Origin: Lingula anatina
Lineage: Eukaryota; Brachiopoda; Lingulata; Lingulida; Lingulidae
Direction: 5' to 3'
Assembly: GCF_001039355.2 (NCBI RefSeq)
Contig: NW_019775576.1
Coordinates: forward strand, 61,246-91,480
DNA length: 30,235 nucleotides
The translations under genes were made by a program, and so were the position numbers. Under the pieces are notes generated by a model. That model ran no database searches and was not told the origin of the DNA. It was given only the letters and a program-made list of their open reading frames with translations. Below, piece after piece: positions 18,092-28,740 of the stretch (positions are counted from its first letter, which is position 1; each line of letters begins with the position of its first letter).

Positions 18092-18936
18092 GTAAGAGGA
18101 TCAAAGACTCTTGGTTGTGTCAGAGACTCTGTGGCAAAGACAACGTTTCTATAAGAGGGACACGTACAGTCGCTATTCAAAAATATGTCCCTATAACATC
18201 TTTATCCGCCCTATCATGATTCTTGCCTCTTTTAGCCCTACGAAGTAATTGACGGTAGTATAGATACCACAGGCTACCATGCGCTGGCTCACTTCTGTTT
18301 TATTCGTATTTAAAGTAGATTGCACTGTAATGTAATCTCATTTAAATTTCACATGAGAAAGAATCAAGATCAAGATAGTAATTACGGTACAAACACAGGC
18401 GATGCTCATTCCATGTAAATGAAGAGCAAAATTAAGGACTGAAAATATTTATCTGAGATATACAACATTGGTCAAAAAGGTTGTCACACCCTCAGTATCA
18501 TGTGCTTTTATTTATAAATGATCACATCACAGGTGAAAATTGTTATAAATAGTGATTTTCATTTCAGATACCATAACTAACATGATTATTGATACAGCAA
18601 ATACAAGCTATCGGTGAAGATATCAATATTTAATACCATTTATTCACATTTATTACATGTACCCCCTCAAATCCGACGTTTCGCTGTGATTTTCACAGGG
18701 GAAAAGAAATGTCCATTAAATTAAAATGACATCACCAAATGTCACCAAATTTACACACATTTAGCATTAGGGTGTGCTCGTTAAAGGCCACGTGCCTAAT
18801 ATGTATGAGATATTTGTATAGGAAAATGAAATTTCACTGACGCAATAAGTAATGGGCAGTGATGACATGCTATTTAAACTTAAAAATTAAAGGCCATCAA
18901 TTGTACTGATGGGTAGATGAAAAATTTAGTAATATG
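18092..18936. other. Presumed intron, no other feature
   Basis: AT-rich sequence. It includes a segment CCGACGTTTCGCTGTGATTTTCACAGG near 18673-18700 with a small hairpin (CTGTG/CACAG), the kind of sequence seen at ends of decayed repeats, but it cannot be assigned. Confidence 0.4.
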
Positions 18937-18985
18937 ATGGACTCAAGCAAACTGTAACTGCACCTAGGACGCAGATTGGTCGGTG

Positions 18986-19745
18986 NNNNNNNNNNNNNNN
19001 NNNNNNNNNNNNNNNNNNNNNNNNNNNNNNNNNNNNNNNNNNNNNNNNNNNNNNNNNNNNNNNNNNNNNNNNNNNNNNNNNNNNNNNNNNNNNNNNNNNN
19101 NNNNNNNNNNNNNNNNNNNNNNNNNNNNNNNNNNNNNNNNNNNNNNNNNNNNNNNNNNNNNNNNNNNNNNNNNNNNNNNNNNNNNNNNNNNNNNNNNNNN
19201 NNNNNNNNNNNNNNNNNNNNNNNNNNNNNNNNNNNNNNNNNNNNNNNNNNNNNNNNNNNNNNNNNNNNNNNNNNNNNNNNNNNNNNNNNNNNNNNNNNNN
19301 NNNNNNNNNNNNNNNNNNNNNNNNNNNNNNNNNNNNNNNNNNNNNNNNNNNNNNNNNNNNNNNNNNNNNNNNNNNNNNNNNNNNNNNNNNNNNNNNNNNN
19401 NNNNNNNNNNNNNNNNNNNNNNNNNNNNNNNNNNNNNNNNNNNNNNNNNNNNNNNNNNNNNNNNNNNNNNNNNNNNNNNNNNNNNNNNNNNNNNNNNNNN
19501 NNNNNNNNNNNNNNNNNNNNNNNNNNNNNNNNNNNNNNNNNNNNNNNNNNNNNNNNNNNNNNNNNNNNNNNNNNNNNNNNNNNNNNNNNNNNNNNNNNNN
19601 NNNNNNNNNNNNNNNNNNNNNNNNNNNNNNNNNNNNNNNNNNNNNNNNNNNNNNNNNNNNNNNNNNNNNNNNNNNNNNNNNNNNNNNNNNNNNNNNNNNN
19701 NNNNNNNNNNNNNNNNNNNNNNNNNNNNNNNNNNNNNNNNNNNNN
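18986..19745. other. Assembly gap of 760 N
   Basis: Run of N. Any open frame drawn through it is meaningless. By comparison with 16861-17212, the missing sequence probably includes the middle of another unit of the unnamed repeat. Confidence 1.
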
Positions 19746-20060
19746 AAATCTACTTTACTCGTTTTGGCCTTTAACTCTTTTTCATTCCCCTTTTTTAGCT
19801 AATCTATCTGCCACTGTGAAGAATATTTTAAGTGAACAATCTTTGTTCATAAGAAAAATGTGCCACAGGCTGCGGTGTCTGGTTTATGACGCTGTCTCAA
19901 CCATGATTGTGACGGCCTCCGCAAAAACCACCCAATTGTGTTAGTGAAGCCAACGTTAGCCTGGACTGGGGGAATAAAGATGTTATTCGAGTAATAATTC
20001 ATGGATAGTGTTGGAAACCTATTTTAGTTTAAGAGTTAATGTCGTGAATCTAACATATAC
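19746..20060. repeat. Unnamed interspersed repeat, copy 3
   Basis: Closest to copy 1 at 16555-16830 in its TGTGCCACAGGCTGCGGTGT segment, and to copy 2 in its right end (TTCATGGATAGTGTTGGAAA ... TAGTTTAAGAGTTAATG). Confidence 0.75.
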
Positions 20061-20326
20061 TATACTAGGCCTAGCCAACTACCAGACTGGGCACCGAATG
20101 ATCCTGAATTCACTGGTAGATCAGACGCCGCTACCCCTGGGCTGGTACCCGCGTCTGGGCTGGTAGTTTAATTTGATGCTTGGGAGGGGGGTAACATCTT
20201 CAACCTTGCAAAAGTAATATTCTAAGAGTAGGTAGTTGTAGCTGAAGTTTCTTTCGCAAAGGTGATTGAAACATTTTGGCAGTATTGTTCGTACGTTAGT
20301 TATCACAGCCCCATACGAGGCTTCCA

Positions 20327-20600
20327 TTGGGTATTTTCCTTACCCTTGAAAGCCATTATTTACTTCCCAAGATGCGTGAAACGTTCATTTTATTTAGCGT
20401 GAAGCACCCCATTCCTGTGACTCGTACATGGCACTTTTTACTCTCCGTTATTCGTGAAAGAAAGTCATTATACCCGGTGGTTCAGTGATTTTTGACGCAC
20501 ATTTTCAGTGAAATATGAATAAAGTTTTATAAACTGTGGTTTGTGAATTGATGATTTTATTTCGTGTGAATTGTGATCAGCCTCCCCCCTCCTCAGTGGT
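20327..20600. repeat. Uninterrupted GTGA/CGTGAA repeat
   Basis: It contains successive words GATGCGTGAAACGTTC, CCTGTGACTCGTACAT, CGTTATTCGTGAAAG, GTGGTTTGTGAATTGATG and GTGTGAATTGTGATCAG spaced by T-rich runs, as in a decayed ~30-bp tandem array. The same sequence flanks the LINE fragment on both sides at 13965-14160 and 15903-16010. No coding potential. Confidence 0.6.
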
Positions 20601-20736
20601 ACCCTCTCATACGACAGCTGGGCTGTATCTTCTCAAGGGAGGTGAGAACATTTACACCTAGTCTGAGTCAGTATTAGTTTTTTATGTACTTTATAAAACA
20701 CATCTGTTAAGTAAATCCTAGCTGTGAGAGCTCTAG

Positions 20737-21082
20737 TTAAAGGGATAATAACTCTTCGTATGAGATCTATATTTCACAATAAAAACATTGTGTATAACTC
20801 ATACAAATACAATATATTCTGTTTTACCACAAAAATGGCAGTTATAGCTATTATTCTGATATCTAAGCTTGTCTTCAGACCACGTGACATCCATTGATGG
20901 CTATACTCTGTTATAATCTCTTAAGAGATTTTAACAAAAAACCAAACTTTTTAGAAAAAAAAACAGGGACTAACTTTGAATGTAAAAATGGATTCATTAA
21001 CCATTGGTAAGTATGGGAAAATTGTTGTTTACTCCAGGAAAATTCATTTTTTAGCCAAAACCAAGAGTTATTATCCCTTTAA
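20737..21082 (+). mobile_element. MITE copy B
   Basis: Same family as 1261-1605 with both ends well preserved: TTAAAGGGATAATAACTCTT at the left and AAGAGTTATTATCCCTTTAA at the right, TTAA on each side. The central palindrome has one changed base in its left arm (GTTATAATCTC). It lies in the presumed intron of the plus-strand gene. Confidence 0.9.
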
Positions 21083-21742
21083 CTAAGCTGTACTCACTCT
21101 AGGTCCTAATGAACGCTGCCACTAATTTTAACATTCTGTACAAATCGGGTAAACAAAAAACGCATCTTGTCTTCTCTAACACAATCAGTACAGGTGACTT
21201 TTTTTGGGGGGGAGGGGGGGAAACATAGCCAAATAATTTGATATTAAACTAAATGGTTGATAAGATGTTATTATTTTTGCCAATATGATAGCAGAAATAC
21301 CTAAATCACCATCCCGGGATTAGGACCCCTTGCGCCATATCAAATAACAAAAACAAGTTTAAATCGAAACTTGCGTTCAAAAAGCGGGTGACCTGTACAT
21401 TATTATGTAATACAGGTGAGCATTTCGGTGAGAGGTGTTCAGGTAGGACCAAGGTCAATAGAAGATGGAGAAGACAGAGGTTCTTGGTACGTTGCTGCAA
21501 TTTCCACATGTAGGCCAAAAATTTAGCACAGAAAATGACAGGAAGCTGCCGTAGTATTGTATAGATGATATAATATAACGTTGTGTATTTTGTGTAGACG
21601 ACGTTTGTCCAAATGATGCGTTTCGCACAGGGACATTTTAGTCCTTATGACTGTGGGAACATTGCACTTATGTTCAATACACTCTTCATTAGAATTTCAA
21701 AATCAGCTCAGAGTTTGAATGATTTATTTTCTGTAATTTCAG
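21083..21742. other. Presumed intron, no other feature
   Basis: A G-run at 21200-21220 and a GACGACGTTTGTCC/GCGTTTCGCACAGGGAC segment near 21597-21636 stand out. Nothing here is assignable. Confidence 0.4.
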
Positions 21743-21831
21743 AGAAGAAACGCACTTGCCAATGAGGAAGTGAGGGGCTTATTGCAGCTGTCCAAAGGTC
21801 TGAACAAGTCCTCAACAAGTAAGACGATTGG
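21743..21831 (+). CDS. Putative penultimate coding exon
   Basis: A good acceptor (TTTCTGTAATTTCAG|AGAAG, AG at 21741-21742) opens a frame RRNALANEEVRGLLQLSKGL then NKSSTSKTIG, ending at the donor G|GTAGGTATC after two bases of a glycine codon. The 89-bp exon begins in phase 0, matching the end of the exon at 18091, and ends in phase 2, completed by the T at 22535. A competing donor at AACAA|GTAAGA (21818) would give a different end. The amphipathic, helix-like EEVRGLLQLSKGL is typical of a real protein. Family not recognised. Confidence 0.55.
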
Positions 21832-21987
21832 GTAGGTATCTACATTCTCCTAGTTCTTTTATTGGCGAGGTCATTGACCTGTTTTCAAAAAATCAAACAT
21901 ATATTGTATATGAAAGTAAACTTTAAACAGACAAATGCACGTTCAGTAACAAGATGTTGAATTATTGTGTCATTGCATTCCTTGAAA

Positions 21988-22036
21988 CGACGGGACCAGG
22001 TTGGGGAGGTGAGGGGTGGGTGGGGGGTGGTCGGGG
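21988..22036 (+). other. G-quadruplex-prone run in intron
   Basis: Successive G-tracts (GGGG, GGGG, GGG, GGGGGG, GGGGG) are separated by one to four bases within the intron between 21831 and 22535, close enough to the upstream exon to matter for splicing if it folds. Shown by sequence pattern only. Confidence 0.4.
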
Positions 22037-22534
22037 GTACAGTGTCCGTCCCTTAATTTAAGAGGTATTCCTTCTCTCTTCCATATTAACAAATCAAAAC
22101 AAGAACAAGAACAAATGAAAAGCGAAAAAATTGTACATGAAACGAAACTAGACGAAATCCAGCTTATGTATCCTCGCCCCCTCTGCCTGAAAAAACCTGG
22201 CTTGGGCAGTGAAAACGTGCCTAGATAATGTCTTTTTTAGATCCTGTCAATTTTAAACTAATTGGGCGCATCTGCCAAATGTTTTCATTCACTGACTTTC
22301 ATTTCCGTGAATATTTCTGTTATCCGGGCACCTGGTCCTTTCATACCGCATCTTACGTATGAATGCAAAGAAGTATGTTGTCATTAAACAGTGCATAGGG
22401 TAGAAAAGAATAGGAATGGCAAAATAGTGTTTGGTTAACATAATCCCTTGTGTTCCAAATAGCATGTTGTAAAGATATACACATACTGCTTCATCAAACT
22501 GTGTCATGAATGTGATTTCCTTCGTTTATTTCAG

Positions 22535-22562
22535 TGACTCCCAACTGCTGTTTACCGGGTGA
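22535..22562 (+). CDS. Putative terminal coding exon with stop codon
   Basis: The acceptor TTCGTTTATTTCAG|T (AG at 22533-22534) joins in phase to the exon ending at 21831. The junction glycine is followed by DSQLLFTG and a TGA at 22560-22562. The predicted protein therefore ends ...SKTIGDSQLLFTG. Downstream sequence is AT-rich and has stops in all frames, as a 3' UTR would. No AATAAA is seen close by; weaker ATAAAA-type words occur near 22720-22735. Confidence 0.5.
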
Positions 22563-23050
22563 TTGGATGCGTCGCCGATCAAAGACATCAGATTCATGTT
22601 GGACATCGCCTGAGCCCATGCCAAGATTGTCTCGCTTGTTGAAGTTTGTCTTGTAGTTTATTTACAGGGTTGACATTTGATATGAAATGTAATCTTTACC
22701 TTGGATAGTAATCTTCTGCATAAAATGTGTATAAAAAAATTGTTGTACGCAGCAAAAATTTTGAACGAAACTTCTGATCAGAGAAAAAGAAAGAAATGGA
22801 TGGCGTCGACCCTGCATGTCGCTGGTTATATAATATAGATTTGTTTCTAAATCGTAGTACAGTAATTTATCCGCTCATATCGTTTCAAGGTATTTTATTT
22901 ATTATGTATATTTATTATTGTGTCGGAAGGAAGTACCCATCAATTCTCAAACAAAAATACGGCACTTTTTGGAGTTCACCTTTAACAAAATAATTTTAAT
23001 TCAAAAAGTATTTTGCTGAAATGATGGATGAAAACAAAAATGATAGTTAT
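22563..23050 (+). other. Probable 3' UTR and downstream flank
   Basis: AT-rich, no convincing ORF. The 65-codon frame at 22796-22993 has no support. The transcript end cannot be placed. Confidence 0.35.
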
Positions 23051-23052
23051 CA

Positions 23053-23068
23053 AATATTATTATTATTA

Positions 23069-23107
<39 letters not shown>
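23053..23107. repeat. (ATT)n microsatellite
   Basis: ATT triplets with one ATC interruption. Confidence 0.95.
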
Positions 23108-23108
<1 letters not shown>

Positions 23109-23110
23109 GC

Positions 23111-24340
23111 GATTTTTAGGTAGAGTACTGCGCCAGTACTATTGATTTTCTAGTTGAAGGTAAAAATTGTCTGTGGGCAAATCTACAATTAGTCACTTAG
23201 CTGTGCATTTGAGGATATTTGAAATATTTATTTTGAATTAAATTGAACTGAATTCTGAGATTCCGATAAGAAAAATATCTCAACTTCATTACATGAAACT
23301 TTTGAGATACAAACGGGTTCATACAGTGACCGTTAAGTTTGAGAAATGAACAAGTTGTTAATTAAAAATAACTTACAAACACTGTTGTTCAAGTTATAAT
23401 GCTTTGGACATTACAGCGTTAGGAAAATGATTAAATTTGTCCACGTGATTGCAGAATTGCCCATGTATAAGAAACGATCCTTTTTAAATTGCGGACATAC
23501 GTTTGTGACGCATGTTAAGAATGAACTTACTTTGGTTTCGGTGTTTTGATATTGTGTCTGATCAGTGACAGATACACATTTACTGTGCTGGGAGGGGTCT
23601 AAAACAATGTTAACAAAATGAAACCAGGAGAGAAATAGGGATTTTCACGAAATTACTGCGCATTCGTTATCGCAGTAGGGGGAATATATGTTACCAACGT
23701 GATAAAGATTGCCTCTTCTTGGGGCCACCAAAATTTATCAGCATTGCATGAGCTCATTTGTGTGTTGTTCGACTTTTTGGCAATTTCGCAAAGCAGAAAT
23801 GTTAGTGCTATCCTGGAAAAACTTCTTTGTCCATATGCATGAAAATATCTATTATTAATTAATATTTCTTTGGTTGTGATGAGGGGTGATTGAGAGAAAA
23901 AGGTCTGATTGGATGCCAGTCCCGCGCGTCATGTTGGGGTATTTTTGCTAAGTGTTTCGTGGTCACTGAGCACCGGAGACCAGAGTAAGGGCGTTAGCAT
24001 TTATGGATTAATGAATTTTAAGTCACCGTTTTTGTTTCTGCGTAATCTTTTCAGTTTTGTTTGTATATTTTTCTTAAATGTCATGACTAGAATAAGCTTG
24101 GAAATTGACCATGTTTTTATGCTGTTCCTGATTCGCATGTGTGCAAATTTAAGTTTTCGCTCAAAATATTAAGGATGTAATAAATAATAAAAATAATGTA
24201 CAGATATTTGTATGTTGAATTTCCTTTCATTTTTCACCTTCTGTTCCCTTTAACTCTCGTTCTCTAGTTCACAGGTCTTACCTATAGAGCCTCTTGTATT
24301 AGTTTACCTTGATTATTTGAATATTTTTTTGCAAAAGGTA
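23111..24340. other. No recognisable gene
   Basis: AT-rich. A perfect 7-bp inverted repeat TACTGCG/CGCAGTA lies near 23654-23677, and an AATAAATAATAAA cluster near 24179-24191. The 87-codon frame at 23909-24172 starts only at TTG and has no recognised motif. Confidence 0.45.
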
Positions 24341-24343
24341 ATT

Positions 24344-24430
24344 TGCTGGGACCCAGCAGCGCCAGGTTTCGAACTTGGGACTTTTTGACTCGGAGGCAAG
24401 CGCGTTACCTACTCCTCTATCTTTTCCCAC
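24344..24430 (-). mobile_element. tRNA-derived SINE head
   Basis: On the minus strand, TAGAGGAGTAGG (plus 24408-24419) matches the tRNA A box loosely. AAGTTCGAAACC (plus 24365-24376) matches the B box GGTTCGANNCC. Between them CGCTTGCCTCCGAGTC looks like an anticodon arm, and GGCGCTGCTGGGTCCCAGC follows the B box. The absence of a foldable acceptor stem argues for a SINE head over a functional tRNA. A downstream SINE tail is not recognised. Confidence 0.6.
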
Positions 24431-25984
24431 CCACCCTCCCCGAGAAGACTTTCCTCTTATAGTAACCAAAGGGAAATTTCTGTAAAGCCCCTTGAAAAGT
24501 ATTCAATGATTTACAAGTACCCGAACCAAGAAACGAACCCAAACCCGAGGGGTACCATTGAGTCAATGAAATTATTGTAGTAACCTAAGTAAAATTCTAA
24601 ACAAATCGTAATACCTTAAAGAAATTTTAGAAACGTAAGACAAGTTTGAAGCCCAACCCCAGGTTGCCGCTGAGAAACGCAACCGTCAAAGAAATAACTA
24701 AGACATTTTGTATATTTGGAAAGTCTTTATTTAGTGCCAAACAACTATGTATTAATTATCTCTAAGTATTTTATTGTAAAACTACCAAGTTTAAGTACAC
24801 TTAAATCACTACTTAATCACTTTGAATATCTGTAAGACATGCATGTAAAACAAAGTTATATCTCAAAGGTGTAACATATACAACAAATGTATTACATTTC
24901 ACCAATAAATGGTCAACTTAACTACTCGTTTACGGTTTGGTGTTATCAATATCTACAAGCATTCCTAAAAAAAAATCCGAACAAATTTGAGAAATTGACA
25001 GTAATTAAAGAGATATAAAGCAGTTCATCAATTATTACACAAAATGTGTGCGTCACTGACTAATAAGATCAATAACTTGTGACTATTTCTATATTTACAT
25101 GATTTATTTGATTTAGTCACCACTCGTTACCTTGCTGGTACTTTCGCCCTAAAAAGTTCGGAAACATCGTTATTTTGAATAATTATAAAATAACCATATT
25201 TAGTTACAGTAAATATTTTAACCAAATATTGTTGATTAATGAACCCACAATTTGTTAATGTTTATTTACACAGAAAATTTTCCCAACACATTACATTTTT
25301 TTTTTTTTTTGATTATTGAAAAACAATTTCACGTTTCCGAACTTTCTTGGTCGCGTGTATCATAACCAACAATCTCCCAGGGCCGCTGATTTCATGTGCA
25401 CTTTTCTCTGACGCATGCAGGACAGAAGTCCCATCGTTTAACTAGAAACATATCTGTGAAAACGTGTATCTAGTGAAGAATCAATCTGTGGCCCTGGTAG
25501 AGGGTAATCAATATTGTAGTATCATTTAACAAAGGCCACGCCAGCAAACTTGAAGGTCTTACGAGAATAGAGCAAGTTGAAAGGCATAAGGGGCAGATAT
25601 CTTTACTGAAATAAACCAAACCTGTATCTGACGACCACGCAGTCTTAAACACGCCATGTTTCTAGTACTCAATGCCTTATTTTAAAGGTATCAACATGAG
25701 GTATCAACAGAACGATTAACATTTGTTTGAAAGAGTATTTTGCGCTATCAGTTCGCCCCCTATGCCTTGAAGGGTTGACATTGTTGGCCAGTGAACCCAC
25801 AATTTTTAAAACTCCGTCACACAAAGATCTGTACGTGTAGCTATAATTAAACTTATATATTCAACGGACTGAAATAGTACAACTGGACTAGTGAAATCGT
25901 TTTTCGAAATGGAAGTCTTATACAGTGTACCTACTGTCTGTTATGCTCTTTTTATTTCGACCTCAAACCGCTTACTACAAATAT
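24431..25984. other. AT-rich sequence without recognisable genes
   Basis: Poly(T) at 25299-25310 and scattered A/T runs. The minus-strand 60-codon frame at 25470-25652 lacks splice or family support. Nothing else was seen. Confidence 0.45.
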
Positions 25985-26095
25985 TTACATGTCAGTAAAT
26001 AGGAATTTAAATGGGAGATTCCACAGCATTTCCCCTTTTTTGTCTGCTTCTTGCAAATATACTCCTGGTACGTCTTCAACTGACGATACTTTTTC
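25985..26095 (-). CDS. Doubtful terminal exon, minus strand
   Basis: On the minus strand a frame containing VEKVSSVEDVPGVYLQEADK, then KGEMLWNLPFKF and a stop at the left end, reads like the charged C-terminus of a protein. It is preceded by CGAACTTCGTTAG, a weak 3' splice site near plus 26096. Family not recognised; chance is quite possible. Confidence 0.2.
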   Translation of the reverse strand, partial: EKVSSVEDVPGVYLQEADKKGEMLWNLPFKFLFTDM

Positions 26096-26494
26096 TACTA
26101 ACGAAGTTCGAAATAATTGACATTTCCATAGGACGTGATAAGGTGAAGTAATGGAGGAAGCAAAATGTTGTGGGGGAAACACTGGGGAATGGCCAAACCA
26201 TTTTTATGCATGCACGCGTCACAGCACTTCTTATAAAATCAATTATAAATAAAGTGAACATTAAATCCCTAACACTGATACATTGAAACGTTATACTGAA
26301 TAGGTTAAAACACAAATATTCGTATACTTAGTTTCCAGACCGCCTCGCATCCACTCCCTGATCACGTAAGGTGTAACAACTCTTCCCAGTGAGTAGGTTC
26401 AATTTGCCTTATGGGGGAGGGGTAAAGCTTTTCAGTCCAACCCTCACCCTAATCTGACGAACAAAACTTGATTAAAAATTTAATAAAATCAAAA

Positions 26495-26496
<2 letters not shown>

Positions 26497-26558
<62 letters not shown>
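26497..26558. repeat. (TA)n microsatellite
   Basis: About 30 TA units. Confidence 0.97.
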
Positions 26559-26561
<3 letters not shown>

Positions 26562-26681
26562 CATTTGTGTTAAATATATTTAAAAAAGAAACCAGAAGAA
26601 AACACCCAAAATGAAATATTATTATGTAGGTCAATGGCGATTCTAAATTGGTCCACTGCTTTTATCTGAACAGTTTTCGCC

Positions 26682-26855
26682 ATGTTTGACAAACTGGGCA
26701 GTACTATAACGCCACCTGGAGGAAAATATGATCGTCTCTGTTGCAATAAGTACCTACCACATTATGATATCAACACACTACATGTAGCTGTATATGACAT
26801 CCACGTCTTTGTATGTCCACACATGAATCTACAGTGTATGTGCAGGTGTATGTGA
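26682..26855 (+). CDS. 57-codon ORF with an ATG start
   Basis: ATG in the context TTCGCCATGT opens MFDKLGSTITPPGGKYDRLC, then CNKYLPHYDINTLHVAVYDI, then HVFVCPHMNLQCMCRCM and TGA. The first half (GSTITPPGGKYDR) has higher GC and a protein-like composition. The end is cysteine-rich, with CxxxCxCxC spacing produced partly by TGTATGTG-like repeats. No signal peptide, no neighbours and no recognised family. It may be a chance ORF or a small exon. Confidence 0.2.
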   Translation: MFDKLGSTITPPGGKYDRLCCNKYLPHYDINTLHVAVYDIHVFVCPHMNLQCMCRCM

Positions 26856-26899
26856 GCAAAAATGTAATAAGGTTGGTTTTTAAACGTTAGACCTACATC

Positions 26900-27757
26900 C
26901 GTGTTTCAGTCTAGAAAGAGCAACTTGATTATGATTGAGGTAAGCTGTTGACTGTGTGTAATTGAAGTGAATTTTTGAGAAGTGAAAACTAGACTTAAAA
27001 GACTGGCAAATTCCGATGATAAAAACAGTTAAATGTTTTGAATTAAAATAATAATGACATATTAAGTCCAATGATTGTGACATTTGTACAACTGAAGCTT
27101 AACAACTTTATATAAATCTGAGACAAGCTTATCAGTTGATTGTGATTTTTTTTTTGAGAACATTCAGAAAACAGATAATTACATTAAGAAAACGGGTAAA
27201 TTGCATGGCTTACAATTGTTAAGCATTAATAATTCTGACAAATTTAGTCCATTATTTGTGATATGTACAATGCTGCTTAACAACAATAGAAATGTGATAA
27301 GCTCATCAGTTACACTGTGTAATTACTGATTAATGTGTAACTGACCGTGTATTTTTTAACAATATATATTTCAGAAGTGTGCACATTACATTTAAAAAAC
27401 TGCCAAATTCCCCAGATTAAATTAGTTAAACGTTCTTCACTCTGCGAGATGTACTATCATGTTTGTGAAACTTGTACAACTGTAGCTTGGCAACTGAAAT
27501 AATCTGAGATAAGCTGATCAGTTAACTGTATGTAATGAAAGTAATTTTTAGGACAACATATTTGAGAAAACTGATAACTACCTAAAAAAACTGGCAAATT
27601 CCATGGATGAAAATAGTTAAAAGTTAATAATTTTGACAAATCTAGTCCAAAGTTTGTGAAATGTATACCACTTAAGTTTAACAATAAAAAGGTAAAACCA
27701 GTTAACCTGCTATGTGTAATTGAAGTTTTTTCCACAATTCATTTGAGAAAGGTGAAA
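26900..27757. repeat. Degenerate satellite, left segment (monomers about 170-210 bp)
   Basis: Each monomer contains CTGTGATAAGCTCATCAGTT + AACTGTGT, then a TTTGAGAAAACTGAAAA segment, AAAACTGCCAAATTCC, AATAGTTAAA and TTTGTGAAAT. About four monomers run from ~26930 and a fifth is broken at TTTGAGAAAGGTGAAAAC (27757) by the start of a different element. Confidence 0.8.
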
Positions 27758-28450
27758 ACAAGAGGGTCAGAGAGAGGATACTGCCTCTGGGTAATGTACC
27801 ACCAGCTGGAGCGAATTCTTATAGAAACAAAAATGGAGTCCACCTCCAGTGTTGTGCTTGACAAACTTTTACAAAATGCAATAAATAAGAGTTCTCAATT
27901 TTTTGAAGAATATTTCCATTTATAACAAAACTGTGGGGAGAAGTTAAAGTTTAAATCCAAGGTTGCAGAAAGAATGAGAATAAAGGAAAGTAGGTCAAAG
28001 GTCAATTTCAAGATCACAGATTACCAGTATATGACTTCCTCTTCAAGATCAATATTAAATATGGGCGTACCTCTGCCAGTTTTGGAGATATAAAGGATGG
28101 AAAAGTTGCAAAGTTCAGTTCATGGTGAAAAGTAGCTCAAAGGTCAATTTCAAGGTCACATATTAATGCCAGTATATGACTTCCTGTTCAAGTTCAATAG
28201 TAACTTTGGGCGTATCTCTGGCAGTTTTGGTGATATAAGGGACAAAAAATGTTGCAAAGTTCAGTTCATGGTTGGTTAAAAGTAGATCAAAGGTCAATTT
28301 CAAGGTGACAGTTAGAATGACAGTATATGACTTCCTATTGAAGTCTTAAAGTAACTATGGGTATATCTCTGCTAATTTTGGAGTTATTTCACATTTTATT
28401 TTCACAAATGAATATTGCGAGGTTGTACTTTCTGATATGGAGCAACTTGT
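27758..28450 (-). mobile_element. Helitron-like element interrupting the satellite
   Basis: On the minus strand the right-end sequence resembles that at 12395-12453: GCTCCAGCTGGTGGTACATT, a short GAGG...CCTC hairpin (27776-27789) and CTCTTG at the tip in place of CTCTAG. Inside it (27980-28380) are three repeats of about 150 bp, each with AAAGGTCAATTTCAAGGTCA and TATCTCTGGCAGTTTTGG, inverted relative to those at 12075-12248. The far end is not recognised; an A-rich run at 28466-28491 lies beyond. There is no transposase gene. Confidence 0.6.
27992..28004 (+). promoter_or_regulatory. Perfect DR1 nuclear-receptor half-site pair
   Basis: AGGTCA-A-AGGTCA, a direct repeat with one base spacing, is the consensus for RXR/PPAR/HNF4-type receptors. 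A third half-site-like AGATCA follows six bases later. It belongs to the Helitron-like internal repeat; the two neighbouring units have one mutated half-site each. Function is unknown. Confidence 0.5.
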
Positions 28451-28740
28451 ATACCATATGGAAAACAAAAAAACAAAAAAAAAACAGACACCTTAGTGTT
28501 GTGCTTGACAAGCTTTATTAAATGCTCATGGATCAAGTTGAGATTATATCTGACCTACATACAAGAGATGGATACATGGGCTCTTACAGTTTAAGAGGAG
28601 AAGCAGTAACAGTGACGTGGTGGCAGAGCACAATGTGCAATAAGACTTAAAATGTACCAAAATAACCATCATGAATATAATTAAATATTAACAATTTTGT
28701 CAATTATATTTCATCCTTTTTAATTTTGAAAAAATGACAT
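28451..28740. other. Unassigned stretch between the Helitron-like element and the satellite
   Basis: The phrase TTAGTGTTGTGCTTGACAAG at 28493 nearly repeats CCAGTGTTGTGCTTGACAAA at 27849, about 645 bases apart in the same orientation. These could be direct repeats inside or flanking a larger element. No gene seen. Confidence 0.4.

Noticed and set aside
18976-19944. Long open frames through the N run
   Set aside because: They consist almost entirely of undetermined bases.
22016-22228. 70-codon frame with a lysine/glutamate-rich middle
   Set aside because: Lies within a candidate intron after a G-rich run, without splice or family support.
23909-24172. 87-codon hydrophobic frame
   Set aside because: Starts at TTG, no recognised motif, hydrophobicity explained by T-rich DNA.
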